Assembly (NCBI RefSeq): GCF_000814845.2 | Contig: NZ_CP010431.2 | Location: forward strand, 4,278,001-4,342,000 | Direction: 5' to 3' | DNA length: 64,000 nt | Origin: Pandoraea sputorum | Lineage (GTDB): Bacteria; Pseudomonadota; Gammaproteobacteria; Burkholderiales; Burkholderiaceae | Part shown: piece after piece, positions 26,641-36,148 of the stretch | Layout of the letters: each line of letters opens with the position of its first letter | Numbering within the stretch: the first letter of the stretch is position 1 | Notes under the pieces: generated by a model | Seen by the model: the letters and a program-made list of their open reading frames with translations, nothing else | Databases searched by the model: none | Told to the model about the DNA's origin: nothing | Translations under genes and position numbers: made by a program

Positions 26641-27975
26641 TCAGTCTTTCGTTTCGAGCGCCTTGTTGATACGCAGTGCGAGCAGCGTGCAGACCGTGCC
26701 GGAGAGCAGATAGCCGCTCACGGCGATCAGCCCGAACTCGGCCGATAATCCGAGTGCCACAAGCGGTGCGAACGCCGCGCCAAACAGCCACGCGAAGTCC
26801 GTCGTAAGCGCCGCCCCGGTGTAGCGAAAGCGTTGCTCGAAGTTGGACGTCACCGTGCCGGCCGCCTGTCCGTAAGACAGGCCGAGCAGGCCAAAGCCGA
26901 CCAGAATGAAGATGTCCTGCCCCACCGAGCTGCCGCCCATCAGGAACGGTGCAAACAGGGCGAAGACGCCGATGAAGAGAGCGAAAAGGCCCAATGTCGT
27001 GCGTCGGCCGATGCGGTCGGCAATGCGTCCGGAAATCACCGTGCAGATGATCGCGATGACCGCACCGCAGAGCTGCACAATCAGCACGCTGTTCAGATCC
27101 TGTGTGTTTTGCAGCGAAACCCACGAGAGCGGGAACACCGTGACCAGATGGAAGAGCGCATAACTTGCCAGCGCCGCGAACGCGCCGAGGAAGATGTTGT
27201 AGCCCTGCGAGCGCACCATCTCTCGCGTGCTGATCGGCTCCAGTTGCCCCTCTTCGAGCATGGCCGTGTATTCGTTCGTCACGACCAGACGCAGCCGCGC
27301 GAATAGCGCCACCACGTTCACGGCGAACGCGACGTAGAAGGGATAACGCCAGCCCCAGGTGAGGAAGTCGTCCGGATCGAGGCTCCAGTGCAGGAACAGG
27401 AACAACGACGCAGCGATGATGAAGCCGATCGGCGCGCCCAGTTGCCCCATCATCGAATACCAGCCGCGCCTTTGCGGCGGGGCGTTCATCGCCAGCAGCG
27501 ACGGCAAGCCGTCCCACGAGCCGCCGAAGCCGATGCCCTGTACCAGACGGAAGAAGGCGAGTAACCAGATGGCCTTGTCGCCGATCACGGCATGCCCGGG
27601 CAGGAAGGCCATGCCCGCCGTGGCCGTACCGAGCACGAACAGCGCCGCCGTGAGCTTGACGCTGCGTCCCCAGCGGCGCTGCACGTTCATGAAGAGCGCA
27701 GTGCCGAACGGGCGCGAGATGAAGGCGAAGGAGAAGATCGTGAACGAGTACAGTAGCCCGTGAAGGCCGTCCGCAAACGGGAAAAAAACGTGTGGAAACA
27801 CGAGGACGGCAGCAATGCCGAACACAAAGAAGTCGAAGTACTCGGAAGCGCGTCCGACAACCACGCCGACCGCGATTTCCTCAGGCGCGATGCGAGATTT
27901 GCTCCCGTGATCGTGCGCTGTCGGCGCGCCGGGTACCCCCGGTGGCGTCGGCGATTGATGAGCACTGCTTGACAT
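26641..27975 (-). CDS. MFS transporter, metabolite:H+ symporter (MHS) type
   Basis: 444 residues from the ATG at 27975 (GGGGG upstream). The N-terminal VVVGRASEYFDFFVFGIAA, the FISRPFGTALF segment and GFGGSWDGLPSLLAMNAP mark the MHS subgroup (citrate, ketoglutarate, proline/betaine and shikimate carriers). The two helix bundles are complete. The substrate cannot be told. It is divergent from cyoA with only 160 bp between, which contains the palindrome TAGGGTTTACCCTA. Confidence 0.82.
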   Translation of the reverse strand: MSSSAHQSPTPPGVPGAPTAHDHGSKSRIAPEEIAVGVVVGRASEYFDFFVFGIAAVLVFPHVFFPFADGLHGLLYSFTIFSFAFISRPFGTALFMNVQRRWGRSVKLTAALFVLGTATAGMAFLPGHAVIGDKAIWLLAFFRLVQGIGFGGSWDGLPSLLAMNAPPQRRGWYSMMGQLGAPIGFIIAASLFLFLHWSLDPDDFLTWGWRYPFYVAFAVNVVALFARLRLVVTNEYTAMLEEGQLEPISTREMVRSQGYNIFLGAFAALASYALFHLVTVFPLSWVSLQNTQDLNSVLIVQLCGAVIAIICTVISGRIADRIGRRTTLGLFALFIGVFALFAPFLMGGSSVGQDIFILVGFGLLGLSYGQAAGTVTSNFEQRFRYTGAALTTDFAWLFGAAFAPLVALGLSAEFGLIAVSGYLLSGTVCTLLALRINKALETKD

Positions 27976-28053
27976 TATCGGACCCCCTCGCGGATCGGGA
28001 TGACGATGACACTCGTGCCAGAAAAGCATCGCAGGTATCTCGAATTGCCGCTA

Positions 28054-28067
28054 TAGGGTTTACCCTA
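28054..28067. promoter_or_regulatory. palindrome in MFS/cyoA divergent region
   Basis: TAGGGT-TT-ACCCTA is a perfect dyad. With its right flank (ACCCTAAA) it matches the site at 34762-34778 at 14 of 17 positions. Confidence 0.45.
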
Positions 28068-28135
28068 AATTGATGCATCAGGGAGGGCGGTCCATGATGG
28101 GTACGGTCTAAGGCTACGGTTCCATCGATCGCAGC

Positions 28136-29170
28136 ATGACTTCCCCCAAGTTCCTCCGCGGGGTACTTTTACTCCCCGCCTTCGCGCTGCTGTCCGGCTG
28201 CAATACCGTATTGATGTCGCCTTCGGGGGATCTCGCGGTAAGGCAGCGGGACATCATCATCGTTTCCACTGTTCTGATGTTGCTGATCATCGTGCCGGTG
28301 ATCGTGCTGACATTGCTGTTCGCCTGGCGATACCGGGCATCGAACAAGAACGCCGTCTACACCCCCGAATGGGATCACTCCACGCTGCTCGAACTGCTGA
28401 TCTGGGCCGCGCCGCTGCTGATCATCATCGCGCTGGGGGCGCTCACGTGGGTCAGCACCCACAAGCTCGATCCATACCGGCCGCTTGAGCGCATCGATGC
28501 GAAACGGGAGATTCCGCCCGACACGCGTCCGCTCACGGTGCAGGTCGTGGCGATGGACTGGAAGTGGCTGTTCTTCTATCCCGACCAGGGCATCGCGACC
28601 GTGAACGAACTGGCTGCGCCGGTCGACCGTCCGATCCGCTTCGAAATCACGTCGACCACAATGATGAATTCGTTCTTCGTCCCCGCGCTCGCCGGTCAGA
28701 TCTACGCGATGCCGGGCATGGAGACGAAGCTGCACGCGGTCATCAACAAGCCCGGCGTGTACGACGGCTTCTCTGCGAACTACAGCGGCGCGGGCTTCTC
28801 CGGCATGCGCTTCAAGTTCCACGGCATGACGGCGGACGAATTCGACGCGTGGGTGAAACAGGTCAAGACGAAGGGCGAAAACCTGTCGCGCGACAAGTAC
28901 GAGGCGCTCGCGAAACCGAGCGAGTGGGTGCCGGTCAAGTATTACGCCGACGTAGCGCCCGACCTCTACGACGCGATTCTGAACCGTTGCGTTCAGCAGG
29001 GACAGACCTGCCTGAAGGACATGATGGATCAACCGAATCACGCGCACGCCAGCCGGGCCGGTTCGCGCAAGACCGATGCGTTGCTCGCCGATGCGATGTG
29101 TACCGCACAGAACACCGTGCAGTTCGCCGCCGACGCGCAACGTGCCCCGGGGACTGCGCTCGCGCAGTGA
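28136..29170 (+). CDS. cyoA: cytochrome o ubiquinol oxidase subunit II
   Basis: 344 residues. Lipoprotein signal with lipobox LLSGC (Cys22), two TM helices (about 40-65 and 85-105), then the cupredoxin-like domain without CuA ligands (WKWLFFYPDQGIATVNELA and NYSGAGFSGMRFKFH). It is a subunit of the bo3 quinol oxidase in the inner membrane that reduces O2 with ubiquinol. First of the cyoABCD operon; cyoB follows after 100 bp. The C-terminal extension after about residue 290 is Ala/Gln-rich. Confidence 0.93.
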   Translation: MTSPKFLRGVLLLPAFALLSGCNTVLMSPSGDLAVRQRDIIIVSTVLMLLIIVPVIVLTLLFAWRYRASNKNAVYTPEWDHSTLLELLIWAAPLLIIIALGALTWVSTHKLDPYRPLERIDAKREIPPDTRPLTVQVVAMDWKWLFFYPDQGIATVNELAAPVDRPIRFEITSTTMMNSFFVPALAGQIYAMPGMETKLHAVINKPGVYDGFSANYSGAGFSGMRFKFHGMTADEFDAWVKQVKTKGENLSRDKYEALAKPSEWVPVKYYADVAPDLYDAILNRCVQQGQTCLKDMMDQPNHAHASRAGSRKTDALLADAMCTAQNTVQFAADAQRAPGTALAQ

Positions 29171-29270
29171 CTTCGTGAAGCCGACTCGCGACGACCTACC
29201 CGTGACGCGCACTGCGCCTAACCGTCGACAATGATGCGCCTCGCGCGCGAATGATCCCAGGTTCGAGCTT

Positions 29271-31262
29271 ATGGACATCGTCAAGCTGATCTTCGGTCGC
29301 CTCACGCTAGAGGCGATCCCGTACCACGAACCGATCCTCCTCGCGACCTTTGCGGGGGTGGCGATCGGCGGCGTCGTGGTACTGGGCGCCATCACCTACT
29401 TCAAGCTGTGGGGCTACCTGTGGCGAGAGTGGTTCACGAGCATCGATCACAAGAAGATCGGCATCATGTACGTGATCCTCGGCATCATCATGCTGCTGCG
29501 CGGCTTCGCAGACGCCGCGATGATGCGCCTGCAACAGGCGGTCTCGTTCGGCGACAACATGGGCTATCTGCCACCGCACCACTACGATCAGATCTTCACC
29601 GCGCACGGCGTGATCATGATCTTCTTCGTGGCGATGCCGCTCGTGACCGGACTCATGAACTTCGTGGTGCCACTCCAGATCGGCGCGCGCGACGTGGCCT
29701 TCCCGTTCCTCAATAACTTCAGCTTCTGGATGACGACCAGCGGCGCGGTGCTCGTGATGATGTCGCTGTTCGTGGGCGAATTCGCGCGCACCGGCTGGCT
29801 CGCGTATCCACCGCTCTCGGGCGTGCTGCAAAGCCCGGACGTGGGCGTCGATTACTACATATGGGCCTTGCAGATCGCAGGCGTCGGCACCTTGCTCTCG
29901 GGGATCAACCTGCTCGTGACCATCGTGAAGATGCGCGCACCGGGCATGACGATGATGCGCATGCCGGTGTTCACGTGGACGTCGCTGTGCACCAACGTGC
30001 TGATCGTGGCCGCCTTCCCGGTGCTCACCGCCGTGCTCGCCCTGCTCGCCCTCGACCGCTACGCCGGGACCAACTTCTTCACGAACGATCTCGGCGGCAA
30101 CGCCATGATGTACGTGAACCTGATCTGGATTTGGGGTCACCCCGAGGTCTACATTCTCGTGCTGCCGGTGTTCGGCGTTTTCTCGGAAGTGGTGGCGACG
30201 TTCTCGGGCAAGCGACTGTTCGGTTACGCGTCGATGGTCTACGCCACGGTCGTGATTACGGTGCTGTCGTACCTCGTGTGGCTGCACCACTTCTTCACGA
30301 TGGGCTCGGGCGCGAGCGTGAACTCGTTCTTCGGGATCACGACGATGATCATCTCGATACCGACCGGGGCCAAGATTTTCAACTGGCTCTTCACGATGTA
30401 TCGCGGACGCATCCACTTCGAAGTGCCCATGCTCTGGACGATCGGCTTCATGGTGACGTTCGTGATCGGCGGCATGACCGGTGTGCTGCTCGCCGTACCG
30501 CCTGCGGACTTCTCGCTGCATAACGGCCTGTTCCTGATTGCCCACTTCCACAACGTGATCATCGGCGGGGTCGTGTTCGGCGTGTTCGCCGCCATCAGCT
30601 ACTGGTTCCCGAAGGCCTTCGGCTACAAGCTCGATCCGTTCTGGGGCAAATGCTCCTTCTGGTTCTGGTTCATCGGCTTTTACGTGGCGTTCATGCCGCT
30701 CTACCTGCTCGGTCTGATGGGCGTGACGCGACGCGTGAGCCACTTCGACGATATGTCGTTGCAGATCTGGTTCCAGGTCGCCGCCGTGGGCGCGCTGCTC
30801 ATCGCCATCGGTATCGGTTGCTTCATCATCCAACTGGTGGTGAGCTACATGCGTCGCGATCAACTGCGCGACGAGACGGGCGATCCGTGGGGCGGGCGCA
30901 CGCTGGAATGGTCGACGTCGTCGCCGCCGCCGGTCTACAACTTCGCCTTCACGCCGCTCATTCACGACAACGACGCCTGGTGGCAGATGAAGCAACACGG
31001 CTTCAAGCGCCCGCTGGATGGCTTCATACCAATTCACATGCCAAAGAACACCGGCGCGGGCATCATCCTCGCGGGGCTCGCCACGGTGTGCGGCTTCGGG
31101 CTGATCTGGCATATGTGGCTGGTGGTAATCGTCGCCTTCGTCGCACTGATCGCGACGGCCATCGGACACACGTTCAACTATCACCGCGACTACTACATCC
31201 CGGCCGATCAGGTCGAACACACGGAGGCAGCGCGCACGCGACTGCTCGCCCAGCATGTCTGA
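29271..31262 (+). CDS. cyoB: cytochrome o ubiquinol oxidase subunit I
   Basis: 663 residues, the haem-copper catalytic subunit with about 15 TM helices. The haem and CuB ligands are visible in [11 protein letters not shown] (His), [14 protein letters not shown] (His, cross-linked Tyr), LHHFFTMG (two His) and [13 protein letters not shown] (two His). It pumps protons while reducing O2. Its last 8 bp overlap the start of cyoC. Confidence 0.96.
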   Translation: MDIVKLIFGRLTLEAIPYHEPILLATFAGVAIGGVVVLGAITYFKLWGYLWREWFTSIDHKKIGIMYVILGIIMLLRGFADAAMMRLQQAVSFGDNMGYLPPHHYDQIFTAHGVIMIFFVAMPLVTGLMNFVVPLQIGARDVAFPFLNNFSFWMTTSGAVLVMMSLFVGEFARTGWLAYPPLSGVLQSPDVGVDYYIWALQIAGVGTLLSGINLLVTIVKMRAPGMTMMRMPVFTWTSLCTNVLIVAAFPVLTAVLALLALDRYAGTNFFTNDLGGNAMMYVNLIWIWGHPEVYILVLPVFGVFSEVVATFSGKRLFGYASMVYATVVITVLSYLVWLHHFFTMGSGASVNSFFGITTMIISIPTGAKIFNWLFTMYRGRIHFEVPMLWTIGFMVTFVIGGMTGVLLAVPPADFSLHNGLFLIAHFHNVIIGGVVFGVFAAISYWFPKAFGYKLDPFWGKCSFWFWFIGFYVAFMPLYLLGLMGVTRRVSHFDDMSLQIWFQVAAVGALLIAIGIGCFIIQLVVSYMRRDQLRDETGDPWGGRTLEWSTSSPPPVYNFAFTPLIHDNDAWWQMKQHGFKRPLDGFIPIHMPKNTGAGIILAGLATVCGFGLIWHMWLVVIVAFVALIATAIGHTFNYHRDYYIPADQVEHTEAARTRLLAQHV

Positions 31263-31929
31263 CACGACCGCACCGCTGCCTGTCGGAGGCGTGCCGCTCG
31301 GCGGCGGCGCCCACGCCCCCTCCCCACCGCGCGAGGGTGACCTGAAGTTCATGATGTCGACGGATTACCACCCGCCGGGTGGCACGTTGCTCGGCTTCTG
31401 GATTTATCTGATGAGCGACTGTCTCGTCTTCGCCTGTCTGTTCGCGGCGTATGGCGTGCTCGGTCGCAACTACGCGGGCGGGCCGACCGGCGCGGAGCTG
31501 TTCGAACTGCCGCTCGTGGCGGTCAACACCACGTTCCTGCTGCTCTCGTCGATCACCTACGGCTTCGCGATGCTGGAGATGCAAAAGCGCCGCCAGAGCG
31601 CTGTGACCGGCTGGCTGATCGTGACGGGGCTGCTCGGTGCGGCGTTCCTTTCGCTCGAACTGTACGAATTCGCCACGCTGATTCATGAGGGCGCCGGGCC
31701 GTGGCGCAGCGCGTTCCTGTCGTCGTTCTTCACGCTGGTGGGCACGCACGGGTTGCACGTCACGTTCGGCATCATCTGGCTCATCACGCTGCTGGTGCAG
31801 ATCGGCAAGCACGGTCTGAACGCACCGAACCGTCGGCGGCTGATGTGCCTGTCGATGTTCTGGCACTTTCTGGACGTCGTGTGGATCGGCGTCTTCACGT
31901 TCGTCTATCTGATGGGAGTGCTGCCGTGA
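31255..31929 (+). CDS. cyoC: cytochrome o ubiquinol oxidase subunit III
   Basis: 224 residues, five TM helices of the CoxC/CyoC family: [20 protein letters not shown], the [22 protein letters not shown] segment and [12 protein letters not shown]. It overlaps cyoB by 8 bp and cyoD by 4 bp. The N-terminus has a Gly/Pro-rich stretch of about 25 residues. Confidence 0.95.
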   Translation: MSDTTAPLPVGGVPLGGGAHAPSPPREGDLKFMMSTDYHPPGGTLLGFWIYLMSDCLVFACLFAAYGVLGRNYAGGPTGAELFELPLVAVNTTFLLLSSITYGFAMLEMQKRRQSAVTGWLIVTGLLGAAFLSLELYEFATLIHEGAGPWRSAFLSSFFTLVGTHGLHVTFGIIWLITLLVQIGKHGLNAPNRRRLMCLSMFWHFLDVVWIGVFTFVYLMGVLP

Positions 31930-32327
31930 GCACCCATGACTCGACTTTGCACGATGCCCACGGGCATGACCATGATGACGATCATGGCAATGAGGGGCCG
32001 CACAGCACGCTGCGCGGCTACGCGACCGGTTTCATTCTGTCGGTGGTGCTCACCGCGATTCCCTTCTGGTTCGTCATGGGTGGCGTGTTCGAGAAATCGA
32101 GCACGACCGCGATCATGATCCTGTTCCTCGCGGCGATCCAGATCGTGGTGCACATGATCTACTTCCTGCATATGAACGCGAAGTCCGAGGGCGGCTGGAA
32201 CATGCTGTCGCTGATCTTCACGATCGTGCTGGTCGTCATCACGCTCTCAGGCTCGCTGTGGGTGATGTATCACCTGAACCAAAACATGATGCCGGGTATG
32301 ATGCAGGATACGAAAAACCTCCCTTGA
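31926..32327 (+). CDS. cyoD: cytochrome o ubiquinol oxidase subunit IV
   Basis: 133 residues from a GTG at 31926 that overlaps the cyoC stop (GTGA). A His/Asp-rich N-terminus ([13 protein letters not shown]) precedes three TM helices, with the family motif [20 protein letters not shown] in the second. A longer frame starting at 31701 lies inside cyoC and is not used. Confidence 0.92.
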   Translation: MSTHDSTLHDAHGHDHDDDHGNEGPHSTLRGYATGFILSVVLTAIPFWFVMGGVFEKSSTTAIMILFLAAIQIVVHMIYFLHMNAKSEGGWNMLSLIFTIVLVVITLSGSLWVMYHLNQNMMPGMMQDTKNLP

Positions 32328-32339
32328 ACGGCATTTCCC

Positions 32340-33200
32340 TTGAGTAGCGATCGACTTCACGATTCGGGGGACGCACAGCGTCCCCCGCGCGCTTCCGGCG
32401 CCCCCTCCCGCACATCTCCCCTTCGCGTGGTGATTCTCGGCGTCATCACGCTGGTGCTGATTTCCCTCTTCGTCTCGCTCGGCACGTGGCAGCTGCAACG
32501 CCGCGCGTGGAAACTCGATCTGATCGAACGCGTGAATTCGCGCGTGCACGCGCCTCCGTCGGCCGCGCCCGCGCGCGCACAATGGGCCGACGTCAGCGCA
32601 GAGAAGGACGAGTATCGCCATGTCACCCTGACCGGCACCTACCAGTTCGATAAGGACACGCTCGTGCAGGCCGTCACGGATCTGGGCGGCGGTTACTGGG
32701 TGCTCACGCCGCTGCGCACGGCAGAGGGTGGCGAAGTATTGGTCAATCGAGGCTTCGTGCCGCCGGGCTGGAAAGAGTCGGTGCCGCCCGCCCCGGCAGG
32801 TGAAGTCACGGTGACGGGTCTGCTGCGCATGCCCGAGCCCATCGGTGGCTTCCTGCGCAAGAATGCCCCGGCGGAGAACCTCTGGTATTCGCGTGACGTG
32901 GTCGCGATTGCGGCGGCGCGGGGTCTCAACGCGTCCGACGTCGCCCCGTATTTCGTGGACGCCGACGGCAAACCGGGCGCGAACGCGGGTGCCGGTGCAA
33001 ACGCGATCACCAACGATGCGGAAGCTATGACCAGCAAGGTTCAGTCGCAAGCTCGCGACTATCCCGTGGGCGGTCTGACCGTGGTGCAGTTCCCGAACAA
33101 CCACATGAGCTATCTGCTGACGTGGTACGCACTCGCCATCATGTCGGCCGTCGCAGGCTGGTTCGTCATTCGGCTCGAACTTCGCAAGCGCGGCGAATAG
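32340..33200 (+). CDS. SURF1-family oxidase assembly protein
   Basis: 286 residues from a TTG at 32340, 12 bp after cyoD; no ATG fits. TM1 (about 29-48, VVILGVITLVLISLFVSLGT) followed by WQLQRRAWKLDLI, a periplasmic domain with GGYWVLTPLRTAEGGEVLVNRGFVP (split motif typical of SURF1), and a C-terminal TM with NNHMSYLLTWYALA. SURF1 proteins help insert haem into oxidases. No cyoE (haem O synthase) follows, so that gene must lie elsewhere. The last 35 bp overlap the convergent mocR gene. Confidence 0.88.
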   Translation: MSSDRLHDSGDAQRPPRASGAPSRTSPLRVVILGVITLVLISLFVSLGTWQLQRRAWKLDLIERVNSRVHAPPSAAPARAQWADVSAEKDEYRHVTLTGTYQFDKDTLVQAVTDLGGGYWVLTPLRTAEGGEVLVNRGFVPPGWKESVPPAPAGEVTVTGLLRMPEPIGGFLRKNAPAENLWYSRDVVAIAAARGLNASDVAPYFVDADGKPGANAGAGANAITNDAEAMTSKVQSQARDYPVGGLTVVQFPNNHMSYLLTWYALAIMSAVAGWFVIRLELRKRGE

Positions 33201-34647
33201 ACGTCGCGATACACGTCGCAATACAGGTCGCAATTTCCGGCAGCCGCGCATCGTCGAGCGCGGCGTAGCCGAGCACCAGAGCCGGGGGCACCGTCTGCGC
33301 CCGGGTGAACTCCCGGGTGAACTCCTTGAGTCCTTCCACGAACACGCCTTGCGCGCGCAGCGTCTCGACAAGCGCCGCCTCGTCCACCTGCGACGGCAGC
33401 CACAGCACGCAGTGAAAACCTGCGTGATCGCCGGTGATGCGACACGGTGCCGTCATCCTCGCGCGTAACGTCTCCAGCAGCAGATTCCGACGTCGGAGAT
33501 ACACGCTGCGCGAGGCGCGCAAATGTCGCGCGAAATCCCCGCCATCGATATAGCTCGCGAGCGCCATCTGCTCGATGAGGCTGTTCGAACGTCCCGACGC
33601 CGAGCGCTGCCCCGCGATTCGCGCGAGCAGCACTGGCGGCGCCAGCAAATAGCCAATGCGCAGCGACGGAAACAGCGACTTGTTGAAGCTGCTGCAATGA
33701 ATCACGCGCGCCTGCGTGTCGATGGCCTTGAGCGCAGGTAAAGGCGCACTGCCGTAGCTGAACTCGCTGTCGTAGTCGTCTTCGACGATCCAGATGTCGC
33801 GCGCGCTTGCCCACTCCAGCAGTTGCATGCGGCGATTGATCGACATCGTGGTGCCAAGCGGCGCCTGATGCGCAGGCGTCACGTAGGCGATGCCGGGACG
33901 CCCCGCCCCCGCATGGTCGGCGGCCTCCACGACAAAGCCCTCGTCGTCGACAGGCACGCTCACGCAACGCTGCGACGGCGCACGCACCAGCGTCGACAGA
34001 TTCTTGTAACCGGGGTCTTCGAGATAGAACACCGTGGCGTCGTTCGCGAGGACTTCCGTGACGAGATCGATGGCATGGCGAATGCCGGTCGTCACCACGA
34101 TTTCGTCTGCTTCGCAGGCGATGCCCCGCGTCATGCGCACATAGCGAGCGATGCTCTCGCGCAGCGGCAAATAGCCGCGCGGGTCCGTGTCCGCCAACAA
34201 TTCGGGGGTGACCGCCCGCAGCGCGCGGTTCATATGCTTGCGCCAGACGGGCAGCGAGAACAACGCGGCATCGGGCGAACGGCCGGTTTTCGACGCGAGC
34301 GACGCAGCGCTTTCGGGTAGCGGTTGCGTCGAGCGCTTTGCTTGACCGGAGGCAGCCGGTGTCGCCACCGCCCCGGAGAAGTCCGCGACCACTTCCGTGC
34401 CCGCCCCAACGCGACTCGCCACATAGCCTTCGAGCGTCAGTTGCTCGAACGCCAGCTCGACGATGCCGCGCGACACCCCCCACCGCTCCGCCAGCGTTCG
34501 TGTAGAGGGCAGACGATCACCGCGGCGCAACTCGCCCGCGACGATGCGCTCGCGCACGCAACGGTAGACCCATGCCTGACGCGTCTCCTTCTCGTGACGA
34601 GCGGAGAGCGGCAGTTCCAGCGGCTGGCTGAGGTGGCGTCGGCGCAT
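33166..34647 (-). CDS. MocR/PdxR-family regulator (GntR HTH + aminotransferase domain)
   Basis: 493 residues. The GntR winged helix at the N-terminus (YRCVRERIVAGELRRGDRLP, then TRTLAERWGVSRGIVELAFE) is followed by a fold-type I aminotransferase-like domain with the PLP-binding Lys in CSSFNKSLFPSLRIGYLLAP and the DYDSEFSY motif. MocR proteins sense PLP or amino-compound adducts. It is divergent from a small M24 peptidase-like gene. The C-terminal 80 codons contain two in-frame 12 bp tandem duplications (EFTR twice, ATCI-like three times), and its end overlaps SURF1. Confidence 0.88.
   Translation of the reverse strand: MRRRHLSQPLELPLSARHEKETRQAWVYRCVRERIVAGELRRGDRLPSTRTLAERWGVSRGIVELAFEQLTLEGYVASRVGAGTEVVADFSGAVATPAASGQAKRSTQPLPESAASLASKTGRSPDAALFSLPVWRKHMNRALRAVTPELLADTDPRGYLPLRESIARYVRMTRGIACEADEIVVTTGIRHAIDLVTEVLANDATVFYLEDPGYKNLSTLVRAPSQRCVSVPVDDEGFVVEAADHAGAGRPGIAYVTPAHQAPLGTTMSINRRMQLLEWASARDIWIVEDDYDSEFSYGSAPLPALKAIDTQARVIHCSSFNKSLFPSLRIGYLLAPPVLLARIAGQRSASGRSNSLIEQMALASYIDGGDFARHLRASRSVYLRRRNLLLETLRARMTAPCRITGDHAGFHCVLWLPSQVDEAALVETLRAQGVFVEGLKEFTREFTRAQTVPPALVLGYAALDDARLPEIATCIATCIATSIRRACEVRAE
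33201..33236. repeat. three 12 bp tandem repeats at end of mocR
   Basis: ACGTCGCGATAC, ACGTCGCAATAC and AGGTCGCAATTT follow one another directly after the SURF1 stop; in the mocR frame they encode three near-identical four-residue units (IATC, IATC, IATS). Confidence 0.7.
33300..33323. repeat. 12 bp perfect tandem duplication in mocR
   Basis: CCCGGGTGAACT occurs twice in direct succession, encoding the duplicated EFTR in the MocR C-terminal region. The reading frame is kept. Confidence 0.75.
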
Positions 34648-34761
34648 GAGGCGGCTGCAAAAAGGGATGGAAGCGCGTCGGTGTCACTGCGGTCGAATCG
34701 TCGATCCGAGGCAAAGTGGCCCAATCCACTGCGCAACAAATGGCGCTTCGAATTATACAAG

Positions 34762-34778
34762 TTAGGCTTTATCCTAAA
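34762..34778. promoter_or_regulatory. inverted repeat between mocR and M24 gene
   Basis: TTAGG-CTTTAT-CCTAA lies 76 bp before the M24-like start and 115 bp before mocR. It is close to the dyad at 28054-28067 with its flank. It may be the MocR site. Confidence 0.45.
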
Positions 34779-34853
34779 CACCATGACGTCTGTTCCGCAG
34801 GTTGCAACGCGACTGGCGTTCCCCCCGATCAGAATAATCAGTGGAGAAATTCG

Positions 34854-35522
34854 ATGGAGTTGACGGAGTTAGCCCGGCGCGAAGCGGTCGGAACCAAGTA
34901 CAGCGTCGAAGCCATGCAACGTGCACAGGCGCTCACGTGGGAAGCCACCGAGAAAATCGCCGCCCTGATCAAGCCTGGCATGCGCGAGTCGGAAGCCATT
35001 GCCGCCAGCAAGACGCTGCTTGGCACGCTCGGCATGGACCGCATCTGGCACCCGGTCCTGATCCGCTTCGGCGAAAACACGTTGCGCACGTTCAGCGAGC
35101 GCAGCGATAGCGACCCGGTGCTCGGCGACGACGACATCTATTTCATCGACATCGGCGTGGTGTTCGGCGCGCACGAAGGCGATTGCGGGTTCACGCGCAC
35201 GACCGGCAGCGACCCCGAGATGCAGCGTTGCGCGGACGACGCCAAGCGTCTGTTCGACATCGTCCACCAGCATTGGCGCACCGAAGGGGTGAACGGTCAG
35301 GCCCTGTACGAATTCGCGAAGGCACAGGCCGAGGCAATGGGCTGGGTGCTCAATCTCGACATCAAGGGTCATCGCGTGAGCGACTTCCCGCACGCCATCT
35401 ATAAGGGTGGCAAGCTCGGTGATTTTGAAGGTACGCCCAACGGCGGCCTGTGGATTCTCGAGATTCAGATCGCGCATCCGACGCGTGCGTTCGGCGCTTT
35501 CTACGAAGACCTGTTGATTTAA
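34854..35522 (+). CDS. M24-family metallopeptidase-like protein, short form
   Basis: 222 residues from the ATG at 34854 (GGAGA upstream). A pita-bread fold is suggested by DIYFIDIGVVFGAHEGDCGFT (the two Asp metal ligands), HRVSDFPHAI (His), WILEIQIAH (Glu) and a final Glu in FYEDLLI. Creatinases, prolidases and ectoine-degradation DoeA-like hydrolases share this fold; at 222 residues it is just the catalytic domain, without the N-terminal domain of creatinase and prolidase. Divergent mocR suggests control by an amino compound. The exact substrate is unknown. Confidence 0.72.
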   Translation: MELTELARREAVGTKYSVEAMQRAQALTWEATEKIAALIKPGMRESEAIAASKTLLGTLGMDRIWHPVLIRFGENTLRTFSERSDSDPVLGDDDIYFIDIGVVFGAHEGDCGFTRTTGSDPEMQRCADDAKRLFDIVHQHWRTEGVNGQALYEFAKAQAEAMGWVLNLDIKGHRVSDFPHAIYKGGKLGDFEGTPNGGLWILEIQIAHPTRAFGAFYEDLLI

Positions 35523-36148
35523 TCGGCAGCGAAGACGCGAGCGCCGCCAGGGATGCTCGCGTCATTCATCGCGCATCAAAACTCAACACGCAGTTCAATC
35601 CTGCTCAACACGGCATTATTTGCCCGTTATCTGCCCGTTATCCGTGCAAGTCGCGCTTGCCTTCCAACTTCGATTCGCTAATACTCGGGTCACATGACAG
35701 CGTGGTGATCGCGCAACAACAACGAGTGGATTCCGAACTTTTCGCGCCGTTTCGCTTCGTGATCCCCTCCGTTTCGACGGACAAACCTCCATCGATATCT
35801 GACCCCATATCGTGTGAAATGCGCGTCGTCCAAGGCCTGTGAGGGCGAGCGCACGATTTTGCGAATTGTCCAGAGCCACCCGAAGTCGCGTTGTGGCCCG
35901 TCGCCCGGACTTTTGGCGCATCTTTCCCCAATTACCCGTTATGCGTTAACGTTCGATGGTCGACGGGATTGTTCCCGCACGTCGCAACGTCGGTATAGGC
36001 AGCGGAGACATCACCCCGCAACCGTGTCGCCCGCTGAGGCACATGGGCGAGGGCGAGCTGCCCGTCGTGTGTCCGTCGCTAGCGCAGTTGAAGCTCCAGC
36101 AGTTGCAGCTACCTCCATCTCGCTCACCATAAGAACCACAGAAAGACG
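35523..36148. other. 626 bp non-coding region before ggt
   Basis: A 9 bp perfect inverted repeat, GACGCGAGC/GCTCGCGTC (35534-35542 and 35555-35563), directly follows the M24 gene and could end its transcript, though no T-run follows. The rest shows no frame with convincing protein features, no tRNA and no riboswitch I can recognise. The base composition is lower in GC (around 35600-35800) than the flanking genes. Confidence 0.5.

Noticed and set aside
36000..36148. Possible riboswitch before ggt
   Set aside because: No known aptamer core (cobalamin, glutamine, SAM, TPP) could be matched.
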